64,000 nucleotides of DNA, taken from the NCBI GenBank assembly GCA_001899235.1, contig MKVR01000019.1:1-64000 (forward strand). The letters are read 5' to 3'. How positions within the stretch are numbered: the first letter of the stretch is position 1; every line of letters begins with the position of its first letter. The translations under genes were made by a program, and so were the position numbers. The notes beneath the pieces are model-generated. The model was not told where the DNA came from, made no database searches, and saw only the letters and a list, made by a program, of their open reading frames with translations. Positions 47,792 through 59,030 of this stretch are shown one piece after another. The stretch is from Nitrosospira sp. 56-18. GTDB lineage: Bacteria; Pseudomonadota; Gammaproteobacteria; Burkholderiales; Nitrosomonadaceae.

Positions 47792-48493
47792 ATGTCGGCA
47801 ACAATACTGGTGGTCGAAGATGAGCCAGCAATCCAGGAACTGATTTCATACAGCTTGCGACAGGCGAGGCACGAGGTTTTCTGTGCGAAAAGCGCCGAAC
47901 AGGCCCTGGATATAGTCAATAACGTATTGCCTGATCTGGTGCTGCTGGACTGGATGCTTCCGGGAACAAGCGGGGTGGAATTCGCCCGCGTGCTGCGGCG
48001 GTCAGCGCGAACCAAGTCGATTCCCATCATCATGCTTACCGCCCGCGCGGAAGAAAGCGACAAGGTAGCCGGGCTTGAAATCGGCGCCGATGACTACATC
48101 ACCAAGCCTTTTTCACCTCGTGAACTTCTGGCGCGAATCAAGGCGGTGCTGCGCCGGCGATCGCCGGAGGCAGCCGACGATATCGTCGAAATTGGCGGAT
48201 TGCGGCTTGATGCCGCCACTCATCGGGTAACCGCCAATGAAAATGAAGTCGCGCTGGGACCTACAGAATTCCGGTTGCTGCATTTTCTTATGACGCATTC
48301 CGAAAGAGTGCACTCCCGCTCGCAATTGCTCGACCAGGTGTGGGGAGACCACGTTTTTGTCGAAGATCGTACGGTCGACGTGCATATTCGGCGGCTGCGC
48401 AAGGCTTTGGAATTTTCCGGCAAGGATGCGCTTGTCCAGACTGTCAGAGGGTCCGGCTATCGTTTGTCTTCAGCGCCAACCGCAACGATGTGA
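47792..48493 (+). CDS. phoB: Phosphate response regulator PhoB
   Basis: The 233-residue OmpR-type regulator has a receiver domain (phosphoacceptor Asp in LVLLDWMLPG at about residue 53, Thr/Lys switch residues in IIMLTARAEESDK and DDYITKPFSPRELLARI) and a winged helix (LGPTEFRLLHFLMTHSERVHSRSQLL.. DRTVDVHIRRLRKALE). Position before a PhoR-type kinase supports PhoB, which activates genes under phosphate starvation. In the upstream 175 bp, CTGTCACGAAAT at about 47707 recalls half of a Pho box. The stop lies inside a 32-bp palindrome. Confidence 0.93.
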   Translation: MSATILVVEDEPAIQELISYSLRQARHEVFCAKSAEQALDIVNNVLPDLVLLDWMLPGTSGVEFARVLRRSARTKSIPIIMLTARAEESDKVAGLEIGADDYITKPFSPRELLARIKAVLRRRSPEAADDIVEIGGLRLDAATHRVTANENEVALGPTEFRLLHFLMTHSERVHSRSQLLDQVWGDHVFVEDRTVDVHIRRLRKALEFSGKDALVQTVRGSGYRLSSAPTATM

Positions 48494-48521
48494 AAAGGGG
48501 TCATAATTGACCCCTTTTCAC
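48490..48521. other. Perfect 14-bp-arm hairpin between phoB and phoR
   Basis: GTGAAAAGGGGTCA (48490-48503) and TGACCCCTTTTCAC (48508-48521) are exact inverted repeats with a TAAT loop. The left arm contains the phoB stop codon, and the right arm ends 16 bases before the phoR GTG start, which has no Shine-Dalgarno site. There is no terminal T-tract. A translation-coupling or mRNA-processing element, or a regulator site, is more likely than a terminator. Confidence 0.6.
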
Positions 48522-48537
48522 TCCTTCAAATAACCAC

Positions 48538-49833
48538 GTGTCCGGTTTCTGGGATCGCTTCTTTATCTTCCTTCTGATTTCCGTGATTGCCGGACTGCTC
48601 TGGATAACGCTTGGCGCTGTCGTCACCCTGGCATGCGTGAGCATCGCCCTGCTTCTGCTGCTCTTTCATCACCAGCGGCAGCTCGCGATACTGGATAAAT
48701 GGCTTCAGGCCGAAAAATCCATATCGCTGCCCGACAGCTCGGGCAAGTGGGGTGACGTATTCGCGCGCCTGATTCGCCTGCTGCGAGAACAAAGACAAGC
48801 CCAGCAACAAATCAGTTCCGCCCTGGAGCGGCTGCAGCGCGCCACCTCGGCCATGCCCGAAGGCGTGGTGATAATGGACGAGATGGACCGTATCGAGTGG
48901 TGCAACCCGGTTGCCGAAAAACATCTGGGCATCAATGCGCGCCTCGATCGGGGTCAGCATATCACCCATCTGGTCCGCCATACGCAGTTCGCCACCTATC
49001 TGGAAACCGGCGATTATTCCGAACCGCTGGTAATAAAGCAATCCAGGCAGCAGGGCATGATCCTGTCGCTGCAGATCGTGCCCTTTGGCGACAAGCAGAA
49101 GCTGCTTGTCAGCCGCGATATCACCCGTCTTGAAAAAATCCAGTCCATGCGGCGCGATTTTATCGCCAATGTTTCGCATGAGCTTCGCACGCCCTTGACA
49201 GTCATAGGCGGCTTTCTGGAAACATTGTCGGAAGAGGATCATGTAGACGCAAAGGCAAGCAAGCTGGCGCTCAAGCTGATGACAGACCAGGCCCAGCGCA
49301 TGCAACGGCTGGTCGAAGACCTGCTGACTTTATCACAGCTCGAAAATACGGAAAATCTGGCGCGGGACGACGTTGTCGACATCCCGAAAATGCTGCGTGA
49401 ACTTTACCATGAGGCGCAATCCTTGAGCAGTGGGCGTCATGCAATTACCCTTGATCTTCGCACCGAGGCAAAATTGAGAGGACGCATGGATGAGCTGCGC
49501 AGCGCTTTCAGCAACCTTATCAGCAATGCCATACGGTATACGCCCAAGAAAGGAGCGATCGCCTTGAACTGGGAGATCCGCGATGATCGAGGTATATTTT
49601 CCGTTCAGGATAGCGGAATTGGAATTGAAGCCGAGCATGTTCCCCGCCTGACGGAACGCTTTTACAGAGTGGATCGCGGGCGTTCGCGCGAAACGGGTGG
49701 CACGGGGCTGGGTCTTGCCATCGTCAAGCACGTGCTGACCTGTCACCAGGCAACGCTGGATGTCGTCAGCGAACCTGGAAAGGGAAGTTGTTTTAGCACA
49801 TCGTTCCCCTTGGCTCGTTTGATAAACGACTGA
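48538..49833 (+). CDS. phoR: Phosphate sensor histidine kinase PhoR
   Basis: The 431-residue protein has two N-terminal membrane helices (FFIFLLISVIAGLLWITLG, VVTLACVSIALLLLLF), a PAS domain (LQRATSAMPEGVVIMDEMDRI.. SRDITRLEKIQ), a HisKA dimer domain (RRDFIANVSHELRTPLTVIGG, phospho-His) and a HATPase domain (NLISNAIRYTPKKG, VQDSGIGIEAEHVPRL, GGTGLGLAIVKHVL). This is the PhoR architecture. GTG at 48538 is the only possible start before an in-frame TGA at 48508. MITE copy 2 begins 30 bp after its stop. Confidence 0.92.
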   Translation: MSGFWDRFFIFLLISVIAGLLWITLGAVVTLACVSIALLLLLFHHQRQLAILDKWLQAEKSISLPDSSGKWGDVFARLIRLLREQRQAQQQISSALERLQRATSAMPEGVVIMDEMDRIEWCNPVAEKHLGINARLDRGQHITHLVRHTQFATYLETGDYSEPLVIKQSRQQGMILSLQIVPFGDKQKLLVSRDITRLEKIQSMRRDFIANVSHELRTPLTVIGGFLETLSEEDHVDAKASKLALKLMTDQAQRMQRLVEDLLTLSQLENTENLARDDVVDIPKMLRELYHEAQSLSSGRHAITLDLRTEAKLRGRMDELRSAFSNLISNAIRYTPKKGAIALNWEIRDDRGIFSVQDSGIGIEAEHVPRLTERFYRVDRGRSRETGGTGLGLAIVKHVLTCHQATLDVVSEPGKGSCFSTSFPLARLIND

Positions 49834-49862
49834 TTGAAACTTCTGCTTGCGCTGCCTGTATA

Positions 49863-50104
49863 ATCCTGAATCCGGCAGTTGATCATTCATTTTTAGTTTT
49901 TAGAACCATGATCCACGAAGATTTTCGCGATACTCGACGTTCACCTGTATGGTGAGTTCGCTATGGGGCAGATTGTGCAATTTTTGCGGCACATGGCTGC
50001 GTTGCACAACTCCTTGGAATGGAATGGCCATTGCGCGTCGCAGCGCCTTGCCCTGCACCCTAAAAACCGCACACTCCACCCCGTCCAACCGCCGGATTTA
50101 GGAT
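49863..50104. mobile_element. MITE-like element, copy 2 (about 240 bp)
   Basis: The ends are ATCCTGAATCCGGCAGTTG (from 49863) and, reading inward from 50104, ATCCTAAATCCGGCGGTTG, a 19-bp inverted repeat with two differences. The inside aligns over its length with copy 1 at 34554-34792 in the same orientation. It contains no gene. It lies between phoR and the Nudix gene in otherwise empty DNA (49834-50210). Confidence 0.8.
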
Positions 50105-50210
50105 AATCGAAACCAGCCCCGCTCCGGCGTTGCTGTTCTGTCTGCTCATTTCTGCCGTAGCGATTCATGCCGTGGGCGATCCTCCACGAATCCGCGCGCA
50201 AACAGGTGAT

Positions 50211-50795
50211 ATGAAAACCACTCCGCCACCCGCATCCATGCCCGGGAAACCCCAGGATCTAACGGAAACGCCCGTGAGCAGCCGCAACGTTTTCGATGGC
50301 GAGCTCCTGCATGTCTATCAGGATCATGCCCGCATGCCCGATGGCAAGGTGAAGGTGCGCGAGTATATAACCCATCCCGGAGCGGTAGTCATCATACCGC
50401 TGCTCGACAACGGAGAGCTGGTGCTGGAACGCCAGCATCGTTACCCCCTGCATCGGGATTTCTATGAACTTCCGGCGGGAAAAATCGACCGCAACGAGGA
50501 ACCGCTGGCGTGCGCCAGGCGCGAGCTTCTCGAAGAAACCGGCTATACGGCGCGCAACTGGCGCCACCTCGCCACGCTGCATCCCTGCATCGGTTACTCG
50601 GACGAGAAACTGATTTACTACCTCGCAACGGATCTCACCTTCCAGGAGGCGAATCTCGACGATGGCGAACACCTGGAGGTATTTACCCTGCCGCTCGCAA
50701 CGGCGCTGGAATGGGTCAAAGCAGGAAAGATCACGGATAACAAAAGCGTATCCGGCCTATTCTGGGCAGAAAAAGTGCTGAATGGCAACTGGTGA
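50211..50795 (+). CDS. Nudix ADP-ribose pyrophosphatase (NudF-like)
   Basis: The 194-residue protein hydrolyses ADP-ribose and related nucleotide sugars. The Nudix box begins at AGKIDRNEEPLA and ends RRELLEETGY at about residues 95-120, giving the G..E..REUxEE pattern. The N-terminal strand domain NVFDGELLHVYQDHARMPDGKV and the HPGAVVIIPLLDNGELVLERQHR segment are those of the ADPRase subfamily. The ATG at 50211 is used; a longer frame from 50130 is possible and would add a hydrophobic start (MLFCLLISAVA). Confidence 0.88.
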   Translation: MKTTPPPASMPGKPQDLTETPVSSRNVFDGELLHVYQDHARMPDGKVKVREYITHPGAVVIIPLLDNGELVLERQHRYPLHRDFYELPAGKIDRNEEPLACARRELLEETGYTARNWRHLATLHPCIGYSDEKLIYYLATDLTFQEANLDDGEHLEVFTLPLATALEWVKAGKITDNKSVSGLFWAEKVLNGNW

Positions 50796-50906
50796 CATGA
50801 GCGCCGACCGGAATACGCATCAACCAGAATTCAATCGCATTTCAGTAGTTTATTCAATGCGCAAGGTGTATTCCGGCTTTCTTTCCCCAACCTGCGCCGA
50901 CGTGCG

Positions 50907-52013
50907 TCACTCGGCAAAAAACTCGCGCACCTTGTCCATCCATGATTTTGCGCGGGGACTATGGCGGGACCCATCTTCCTGGTTGAGCATTTCCAGTTCC
51001 TGCAAAAGCTCTTTTTGACGGGATGTAAGCTTGACCGGGGTTTCGACTACCACATGGCACAGCATGTCGCCCGGCGTATTGCTGCGCACGCCTTTTATGC
51101 CTTTGCCGCGCAGGCGAAAAATTTTTCCGCTCTGGGTTTCGGGAGGCACCCTGATCTTGGCGTGCCCGTCGAGCGTCGGAATCTCTATTTCGCCGCCCAG
51201 CGCGGCAATGGTGAAGCTGATGGGCATTTCACAATGGAGATCATTGTGATCGCGCTGAAAAACCGGATGAGCAGTCAAATGGATGACGACATATAAATCG
51301 CCCGGCGGGCCGCTGTTGACTCCCGCTTCTCCTTCTCCAGACAAACGGATGCGGTCGCCCTCGTCCACCCCAGCGGGAATTTTTACCGACAGGGTCTTGT
51401 GTTGCTTGACCCGTCCGGAACCGCTGCAAGTAGCGCAGGGGCTGGAAATAAACTTTCCGCTGCCATGGCACTTGGGGCATGTCTGCTGGATCGAGAAGAA
51501 TCCCTGCTGCATCCTGACCTGTCCATGGCCATTGCAGGTGGGACAGGTGATCGGCGCAGTACCCGGCTTGGCGCCGCTGCCATGGCATACTTCGCAGACC
51601 TCCATCGTGGGAATGCGGATTTTGGTCTCTGTTCCCCGTGCGGCCTGCTCCAGCGTAATTTCCAGGTTGTAGCGCAGATCGGCTCCCCGATATACGTTGG
51701 CATGCCCTCCACGCGCACCGAATATATCGCCGAATATATCGCCGAACGCATCGGCGAATCCTTGAGCCCCGCCTGTTCCCATTTGGGGATCCACCCCGGC
51801 ATGCCCATGCTGATCATATGCCGCGCGCTTCCGGGGATCTGAAAGAATTTCGTAAGCTTCCTTGGCCTCCTTGAAATGCTCTTCCGATTTCGGGTTACCT
51901 GGATTCCGGTCCGGATGGTACTTCATCGCCAACTTGCGGTAGGCTTTTTTTACATCGTCATCGCTACTGTCGCGGTTGATGCCCAGCACTTCATAATAAT
52001 CACGTTTGCTCAT
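50907..52013 (-). CDS. dnaJ: Chaperone DnaJ (Hsp40)
   Basis: The 368-residue protein has the J-domain ([38 protein letters not shown] motif), a Gly/Phe linker ([19 protein letters not shown]), four CxxCxGxG zinc repeats ([32 protein letters not shown]) and the two C-terminal beta-domains. [11 protein letters not shown] at 52013 is the standard start. It follows dnaK by 189 bp on the same strand, so the order of transcription is grpE-dnaK-dnaJ. Confidence 0.97.
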   Translation of the reverse strand: MSKRDYYEVLGINRDSSDDDVKKAYRKLAMKYHPDRNPGNPKSEEHFKEAKEAYEILSDPRKRAAYDQHGHAGVDPQMGTGGAQGFADAFGDIFGDIFGARGGHANVYRGADLRYNLEITLEQAARGTETKIRIPTMEVCEVCHGSGAKPGTAPITCPTCNGHGQVRMQQGFFSIQQTCPKCHGSGKFISSPCATCSGSGRVKQHKTLSVKIPAGVDEGDRIRLSGEGEAGVNSGPPGDLYVVIHLTAHPVFQRDHNDLHCEMPISFTIAALGGEIEIPTLDGHAKIRVPPETQSGKIFRLRGKGIKGVRSNTPGDMLCHVVVETPVKLTSRQKELLQELEMLNQEDGSRHSPRAKSWMDKVREFFAE

Positions 52014-52202
52014 ATTGATAATGGTAAAAAAGGGACGGAGCAGGAAATAACCGGCGCCGGCCACCCTGTCCCTTCCCGGGAGTCGCAGTTGCAAGCCGCG
52101 CGAAAATGAAGGAATTCGGTTTCCGCGCGGCTCGATTTGGACAATATACTATGGAACCGGGGGAACAAGTCCTCGCTGGGCTCGCCCAAGATTCCCCATC
52201 TA

Positions 52203-54143
52203 TTATTTTTTGTTTTTTACTTCCTCGAACTCAGCATCGACCACTTCGCCTTCCACCGGCTTCTCGCCGCCCCCCTGGCTTCCCGGTTCCCCGCCGGGTT
52301 GAGCCTGATGAGCGTGCTGGCCCGGTTCCTGCGAGTACATCTTCTCCGCCAGTTTATGTGAAACTTCCGTCAACGCCTGGGTCTTCGCCTGGATAATGTC
52401 CTTATCATCGGATTTAAGGGCTTCCTCGGCATCCTTGAGTGCCGCCTCTATCTTCGATTTTTCTTCCTCGCCCAGCTTGCCTTCCTGTTCCTTCAGGGTC
52501 TTTCTGACGGAATGAATGATCGCATCGCACTGGTTACGGGCGGTAACCAGCTCCATAGCCTTGTGATCCTCTTCCGCATGCGCTTCGGCATCCTTGACCA
52601 TGCGCTGCACTTCTTCGTCCGACAAGCCCGAGCTAGCCTGGATCTTGATCTTGTTCTCCTTTCCGGTAGCCTTGTCTTTGGCCGAAACGTGCAGGATACC
52701 GTTGGAGTCGATGTCGAAAGTCACCTCGATTTGCGGCAGGCCGCGCGGCGCAGGAGGAATATCGCTCAGATTGAATTGTCCCAGGCTCTTGTTTCCGGAG
52801 GCCATTTCCCGCTCACCCTGCAACACGTGGATCGTGACAGCAGTCTGGCTATCCTCGGCGGTGGAGAACACCTGGTGCGCCTTCGTCGGGATCGTGGTGT
52901 TCTTCTGGATCAGCTTGGTCATGACTCCGCCGAGGGTCTCGATACCCAGCGACAGTGGCGTGACATCGAGCAGCAGCACATCCTTTACTTCGCCCTGCAG
53001 CACGCCACCCTGGATGGCCGCGCCGACTGCGACCGCTTCATCCGGATTTACATCCTTGCGTGGTTCCTTCCCAAAAATCTCGCGGACTTTCTCCTGTACC
53101 TTGGGCATGCGGGTCTGGCCACCCACCAGAATCACATCTTCGATGTCGGAAATCTTCACACCCGCATCCTTGATCGCGATGCGGCAAGGCTCGACGGTGC
53201 GTTCGATGAGTTCCTCCACCAGGCTCTCCAGCTTGGCCCGGGTAATTCTCACCGCCAGGTGCTTGGGTCCGGAAGCATCGGCAGTAATATAGGGTAGATT
53301 GACCTCGGTCTGCTGGCTGGATGAGAGCTCTATCTTTGCTTTTTCCGCCGAATCCTTGAGGCGCTGCAAGGCAAGCATGTCTTTTTTCAGATCGATGCCG
53401 CTTTCCTTCTTGAACTCATCCACCAGGTATTCGATGATGCGCGAATCGAAATCCTCGCCACCAAGGAAAGTATCCCCATTCGTCGCCAGCACCTCGAATT
53501 GATGCTCCTTCTCCACCTCCGCTATTTCGATGATGGAGATATCGAAAGTGCCCCCACCCAGGTCATACACTGCCACTTTGCGGTCGCCCTCTTTTTTGTC
53601 CATGCCGAAGGCCAGCGCGGCCGCCGTGGGTTCGTTGATGATACGCTTGACTTCCAGCCCGGCGATGCGGCCTGCATCCTTGGTTGCCTGGCGCTGGGAA
53701 TCGTTGAAATAGGCTGGAACAGTGATGACTGCCTCGGTGACTGGCTCACCCAGGTAGTCCTCGGCGGTTTTTTTCATTTTCTTCAATACCTGCGCGGAAA
53801 CTTCCGGCGGCGCGATTTTCTTCCCGCGCACCTCCACCCAGGCGTCGTTGTTGTCGGCCTTGACGATCTTGTATGGCACCATCTTGATGTCGCGTTGCAC
53901 CATTTCTTCATCAAAACGGCGGCCAATGAGGCGCTTTATTGCAAATAACGTATTCTTCGGATTGGTCACTGCCTGGCGCTTGGCAGATGCGCCAACCAGG
54001 ATTTCGCCATCCTCCGTGTAGGCCACGATGGATGGCGTGGTGCGCGCACCTTCGGAATTCTCTATTACCTTCGGTTTGCCGTTCTCCATGACGGCCACGC
54101 ATGAGTTGGTGGTTCCGAGGTCAATACCGATAATTTTTGACAT
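52203..54143 (-). CDS. dnaK: Chaperone DnaK (Hsp70)
   Basis: The 646-residue protein has the ATPase signatures [34 protein letters not shown] and [13 protein letters not shown], the linker [21 protein letters not shown] and a C-terminal lid. The tail ends [13 protein letters not shown]. Glycine-rich [15 protein letters not shown] sits before it. Partner of DnaJ and GrpE encoded alongside. The gap to grpE is 71 bp, and no separate promoter of consensus type was seen there, so most transcription likely starts upstream of grpE. Confidence 0.98.
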   Translation of the reverse strand: MSKIIGIDLGTTNSCVAVMENGKPKVIENSEGARTTPSIVAYTEDGEILVGASAKRQAVTNPKNTLFAIKRLIGRRFDEEMVQRDIKMVPYKIVKADNNDAWVEVRGKKIAPPEVSAQVLKKMKKTAEDYLGEPVTEAVITVPAYFNDSQRQATKDAGRIAGLEVKRIINEPTAAALAFGMDKKEGDRKVAVYDLGGGTFDISIIEIAEVEKEHQFEVLATNGDTFLGGEDFDSRIIEYLVDEFKKESGIDLKKDMLALQRLKDSAEKAKIELSSSQQTEVNLPYITADASGPKHLAVRITRAKLESLVEELIERTVEPCRIAIKDAGVKISDIEDVILVGGQTRMPKVQEKVREIFGKEPRKDVNPDEAVAVGAAIQGGVLQGEVKDVLLLDVTPLSLGIETLGGVMTKLIQKNTTIPTKAHQVFSTAEDSQTAVTIHVLQGEREMASGNKSLGQFNLSDIPPAPRGLPQIEVTFDIDSNGILHVSAKDKATGKENKIKIQASSGLSDEEVQRMVKDAEAHAEEDHKAMELVTARNQCDAIIHSVRKTLKEQEGKLGEEEKSKIEAALKDAEEALKSDDKDIIQAKTQALTEVSHKLAEKMYSQEPGQHAHQAQPGGEPGSQGGGEKPVEGEVVDAEFEEVKNKK

Positions 54144-54214
54144 GATTGTTGGATCCTTGTAGTAGTGGGTGCCAGATAGACGTTTGTGCAGAAATGGGGG
54201 TCAGGATTCCGATT

Positions 54215-54802
54215 TCAAGACTCTCCCGCATCGTTGCCCTTCGAAACCATCACCAGCGCAGGCCGAATGACCCTGTCATTCAAAACATAGCCCTTCTGCA
54301 TTACATGCACCACTGTGTTGGGCGAAAGATCGGAATTTGCCATGCCGATCGCCTGATGCTGATGCGGGTCGAACTTCTCGCCCTGCGGGTTGATGACCTT
54401 GAGATTGAATTTATTGAAGGCAGTGGTTAATTGCTTGAGCGTCAATTCCATCCCGCTCTTGAAATTCTCGACTGTTGCATTTTCCACCGCAAGCGCGGCA
54501 TCAAGACTGTCCATCACCGCGAGCAATTCATTGGCGAAATTCTCGATCGCGTACTTATGCGCGCTGGCGATATCGATCTGGGCACGCTTGCGGGCATTCT
54601 CGGCTTCGGCCTTGGCCCGCAGCCAGGCGTCATGGTGCTCCTGTGCATCGAGTTCGGCTTTTTTCAATAGCTGCTCGAGACTCGGCATTGTCTCCACGGG
54701 AGCATCCATATGCGCGTTTTCCGTGGGCTCCAGCGGCGGTACCTCGTTCCTGGTTTCGGTGAGTCCTGGCTGGTCTGTCGAGGGGTTTTGGGTATCTGTC
54801 AT
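54215..54802 (-). CDS. grpE: Nucleotide exchange factor GrpE
   Basis: The 195-residue protein has an acidic disordered N-terminus, a long coiled coil ([34 protein letters not shown]) and the beta-wing domain ([49 protein letters not shown]), which is the GrpE signature. It releases ADP from DnaK. AGGAGAGA lies seven bases before the ATG. A sigma-32 promoter sits 28-55 bp upstream. No hrcA gene is next to it. Confidence 0.96.
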   Translation of the reverse strand: MTDTQNPSTDQPGLTETRNEVPPLEPTENAHMDAPVETMPSLEQLLKKAELDAQEHHDAWLRAKAEAENARKRAQIDIASAHKYAIENFANELLAVMDSLDAALAVENATVENFKSGMELTLKQLTTAFNKFNLKVINPQGEKFDPHQHQAIGMANSDLSPNTVVHVMQKGYVLNDRVIRPALVMVSKGNDAGES

Positions 54803-54829
54803 GAGTCTCTCCTGATTGCGATCAAGAAC

Positions 54830-54857
54830 ATATCGGGCTGGTTTTTACAATTTCAAG
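54830..54857 (-). promoter_or_regulatory. Sigma-32 (RpoH) promoter of grpE-dnaK-dnaJ
   Basis: On the minus strand CTTGAA (complement of 54852-54857) and CCCGATAT (complement of 54830-54837) are separated by 14 bases. The consensus is CTTGAA with 11-14 bases to CCCCATnT. The site ends 28 bp before the grpE ATG. No CIRCE repeat is seen. Confidence 0.8.
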
Positions 54858-54954
54858 CTGTGGAAGGAAAATGAACATCCCTTGCATTCGCAGCAGGCAT
54901 GGAATCAGTCGCATGGAGTGGGATGTGGCAGATCGCTATTCACGAAATCCGCAC

Positions 54955-56415
<1,461 letters not shown>

Positions 56416-56537
56416 TTACCACAGTGGACATGTACCTGATTCCGGAGTTGCGGGTTGCGCGCGGCACAAGGGAACAACGGAGATTCCGCAACAGCATGGC
56501 TGTCCCAATATGTGGCATAAGCCGTTATAATGCCTAA

Positions 56538-57149
56538 ATGAAGCTCATCGGATCACTGACCAGTCCTTATGTGCGCAAGACGCGCATCGTCCTTGCGGAA
56601 AAGCATGTAGGGTACGATTTTGAGCTGGAATCCCCCTGGAGTGCGGATACTCACGTGCCGGACTGCAACCCTTTGGGAAAAGTGCCGGTGCTTATCATGG
56701 ATGACGGGACTTCCTTGTTCGACTCGCGCGTGATCGTGGACTACCTCGACAGCATGAGTCCGGTATCGCGTCTGATCCCCGAGGCTGGCCGGCGCCGAAT
56801 CATGGTGAAACGCTGGGAAGCATTGGCGGATGGGATATGCGATGCTGCCGCCGCCATTTTCCTGGAACGCAAGCGCGACGCTAGCCAGCAAAACGCCGGG
56901 TGGATCGACCGGCAGCAAAAAAAAGTCAGACGTGGTCTCGAAGCCGCCGCCCACGAACTGGGCAATAAAAAATGGTGCGATGGAAATACCTACACGCTGG
57001 CGGATATTGCGCTGGGCTGTGCGCTGGGGTACCTCGCCTTTCGCTTTTCCGAAATGGAATGGCGAGACGCGTTTCCTAACCTCGTGGAGCTATCCAACCG
57101 GCTCGAAAAACGGGTTCCTTTTATGGAAACAGCGCCCAGAGACGCTTAG
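56538..57149 (+). CDS. Glutathione S-transferase
   Basis: The 203-residue protein has the thioredoxin-like N-domain (MKLIGSLTSPYVRKTRIVLAEKHVGYDFELE with the usual SPYVRK active-site loop, then NPLGKVPVLIMDDGTSLFDSRVIVDYLD) and the helical C-domain with the N-capping box TLADIALGCALGYL. It is of the YibF-like bacterial type. The substrate is unknown. No Shine-Dalgarno of note: the ATG follows AATGCCTAA. Confidence 0.9.
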   Translation: MKLIGSLTSPYVRKTRIVLAEKHVGYDFELESPWSADTHVPDCNPLGKVPVLIMDDGTSLFDSRVIVDYLDSMSPVSRLIPEAGRRRIMVKRWEALADGICDAAAAIFLERKRDASQQNAGWIDRQQKKVRRGLEAAAHELGNKKWCDGNTYTLADIALGCALGYLAFRFSEMEWRDAFPNLVELSNRLEKRVPFMETAPRDA

Positions 57150-57174
57150 GTGTCATTTCTCACCAAGCAGAATT

Positions 57175-58269
57175 TCAGCCTTCCAGCCATCCTGCCGTAA
57201 TAGTTCCGCCTCCCAGGCATACCTTGCTCTCGTACACGACGACCGATTGCCCGGGCGTCACCGCCCATTGCGGTTGAGCGAACTCGATGGTGCATCCGCC
57301 GTCATCCACGCGGGAAATGGCACAGGGCGCATCCGGTTGCCGATAGCGGGTTTTGGCAGCGTAGACCCAGTGGCAGCGCGGCATCTTTCCGCTTATCCAT
57401 GTGAGATCGGCAGCAGTCACTGAAGATCTGTACAAATCCGGATGATCGTGACCCTGTACGGCAGTGAGAATATTGTGGGATACATCCTTGCCTGAAACGA
57501 ACCATGGAGTACCGTCTCCCTCTCTTGTTCCCCCGATTCCCAAGCCCTGGCGTTGACCGATGGTGTAGTACATGAGACCGTGATGCCGGCCGACAACCAC
57601 GCCATCCGGCGTCTTTATTTCGCCCGGCTCGTCCGGTAAATAACGGTTGAGAAACTGCCTGAAGGGCCGTTCCCCGATGAAACAGATTCCCGTACTGTCC
57701 TTCTTGGCAAAGTTCGGTAGCTGGTGTTCCATTGCAATTTTACGAACATCGCGCTTGTATAGGCTGCCGAGGGGAAACATCGTTTTGCACAACTGGGACT
57801 GCGTCAGCCGGTAGAGGAAATAACTCTGATCCTTCGTCCCGTCCTCTGCTTTCAGCAACTGGAACGTTCCGCCGATCTGCCGTACCTGTGCATAATGCCC
57901 GGTCGCGATAAAATCGGCGCCGAGGCCAACGGCATGATCCAGGAATGCCTTGAACTTGATTTCGGCATTGCATAGCACATCCGGGTTGGGCGTCCGGCCC
58001 GCCTTATACTCGGCAAGGAAGTGCGTGAATACGCGCTCTTTATACTCCCTGGAGAAATTGACCGCTTCCAGTGGAATTCCAATGATGTCCGCAACAGATG
58101 CTGCATCGATCAAATCCTGCCGCGACGAGCAATATTCGCCGGTATCGTCGTCCTCCCAGTTCTTCATGAAGAGGCCGACAACGTCGTATCCCTGTTGCTT
58201 TAACAAAAGTGCCGCAACAGAGGAATCGACTCCTCCGGACATTCCCACTACCACGCGCTTTCTGTTCAT
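57175..58269 (-). CDS. mnmA: tRNA-specific 2-thiouridylase
   Basis: The 364-residue enzyme makes the 2-thio group of wobble uridine in tRNA Lys, Glu and Gln. It has the PP-loop [18 protein letters not shown], the first catalytic Cys in [25 protein letters not shown], the second Cys in [12 protein letters not shown], and QGLGIGG near the C-terminal domain. The start at 58269 (MNRKRVVVG) fits; a longer frame has no homology. nudJ ends 49 bp away in the same direction, and the mnmA-nudJ pair is common in proteobacteria. Confidence 0.96.
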   Translation of the reverse strand: MNRKRVVVGMSGGVDSSVAALLLKQQGYDVVGLFMKNWEDDDTGEYCSSRQDLIDAASVADIIGIPLEAVNFSREYKERVFTHFLAEYKAGRTPNPDVLCNAEIKFKAFLDHAVGLGADFIATGHYAQVRQIGGTFQLLKAEDGTKDQSYFLYRLTQSQLCKTMFPLGSLYKRDVRKIAMEHQLPNFAKKDSTGICFIGERPFRQFLNRYLPDEPGEIKTPDGVVVGRHHGLMYYTIGQRQGLGIGGTREGDGTPWFVSGKDVSHNILTAVQGHDHPDLYRSSVTAADLTWISGKMPRCHWVYAAKTRYRQPDAPCAISRVDDGGCTIEFAQPQWAVTPGQSVVVYESKVCLGGGTITAGWLEG

Positions 58270-58317
58270 CGGCCAGGACCTGTAGCAGACTTCGAGCAAA
58301 GGCACAGGCAGTGCAAC

Positions 58318-58764
58318 TTAGTCATAATGGGTGAGAAGTTCGAGAGGATAGGCCTTGCCGGCCAGGTAGTCATCGATGCATCTCATGACCAGCGGGCTTC
58401 TGTGGCAATAGCTCATTTCACGGATGGCATCGACGCCAAACCAGCCGGCGCTCAATATTCCCGCGTCCAGCACGCGCTTCGGATCATACTCGATAACCGA
58501 GCCGGAAAACGCAAAACGAAGATAGATGACGTTTGCGGAACGCGAGTGCCAATGATAGATACCCAGGACCGACTCAGGTACAAAGGTAAAACCGGTTTCT
58601 TCAAGCGTTTCCCTGATCACCCCCTGGATGATGGACTCGTCCGGCTCCAGATGTCCCGCTGGTTGATTGAACAGGATGCCCTCGCTCGTTTGCTCCTCAA
58701 CCAGCAAAAATTTGCCGTCTCTTTCGACAATAGCTGCTACCGTTACGCTGGGCTTCCAGGTCAT
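58318..58764 (-). CDS. nudJ: Nudix phosphatase NudJ
   Basis: The 148-residue protein has the Nudix box AGHLEPDESIIQ.. RETLEETGF with the REUxEExGU end, and the NudJ-type context (MTWKPSVTVAAIVERDGKFLLVEE at the start). The E. coli enzyme hydrolyses HMP-PP and nucleoside di/triphosphates. The start at 58764 matches homologues; an upstream frame of 15 residues adds nothing recognisable. It precedes mnmA in the same transcription unit. Confidence 0.9.
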   Translation of the reverse strand: MTWKPSVTVAAIVERDGKFLLVEEQTSEGILFNQPAGHLEPDESIIQGVIRETLEETGFTFVPESVLGIYHWHSRSANVIYLRFAFSGSVIEYDPKRVLDAGILSAGWFGVDAIREMSYCHRSPLVMRCIDDYLAGKAYPLELLTHYD

Positions 58765-59030
58765 GATGACTTTGTCATTGGATGTGACGCTCACGAAAAA
58801 TGAATGCAATCAGAAAAATGTTGGAGACTGCATTCTAGCGTTCCTCAGGAGCGAAGGAAATAATGACGTGGCATCGGGGAAGACGACTGGCGCGCCCGGT
58901 TTGGAAACCGGAAAAGGCGGCGGTTGGCGCTTTTTCCGGAAAGGCGGGTAAAATGAAGTGTGAGCGGGTTATGGTTATGGACAACGTACTCCCTCCAATT
59001 CAACCATTTGCAAATAACATTGGAGACAGC

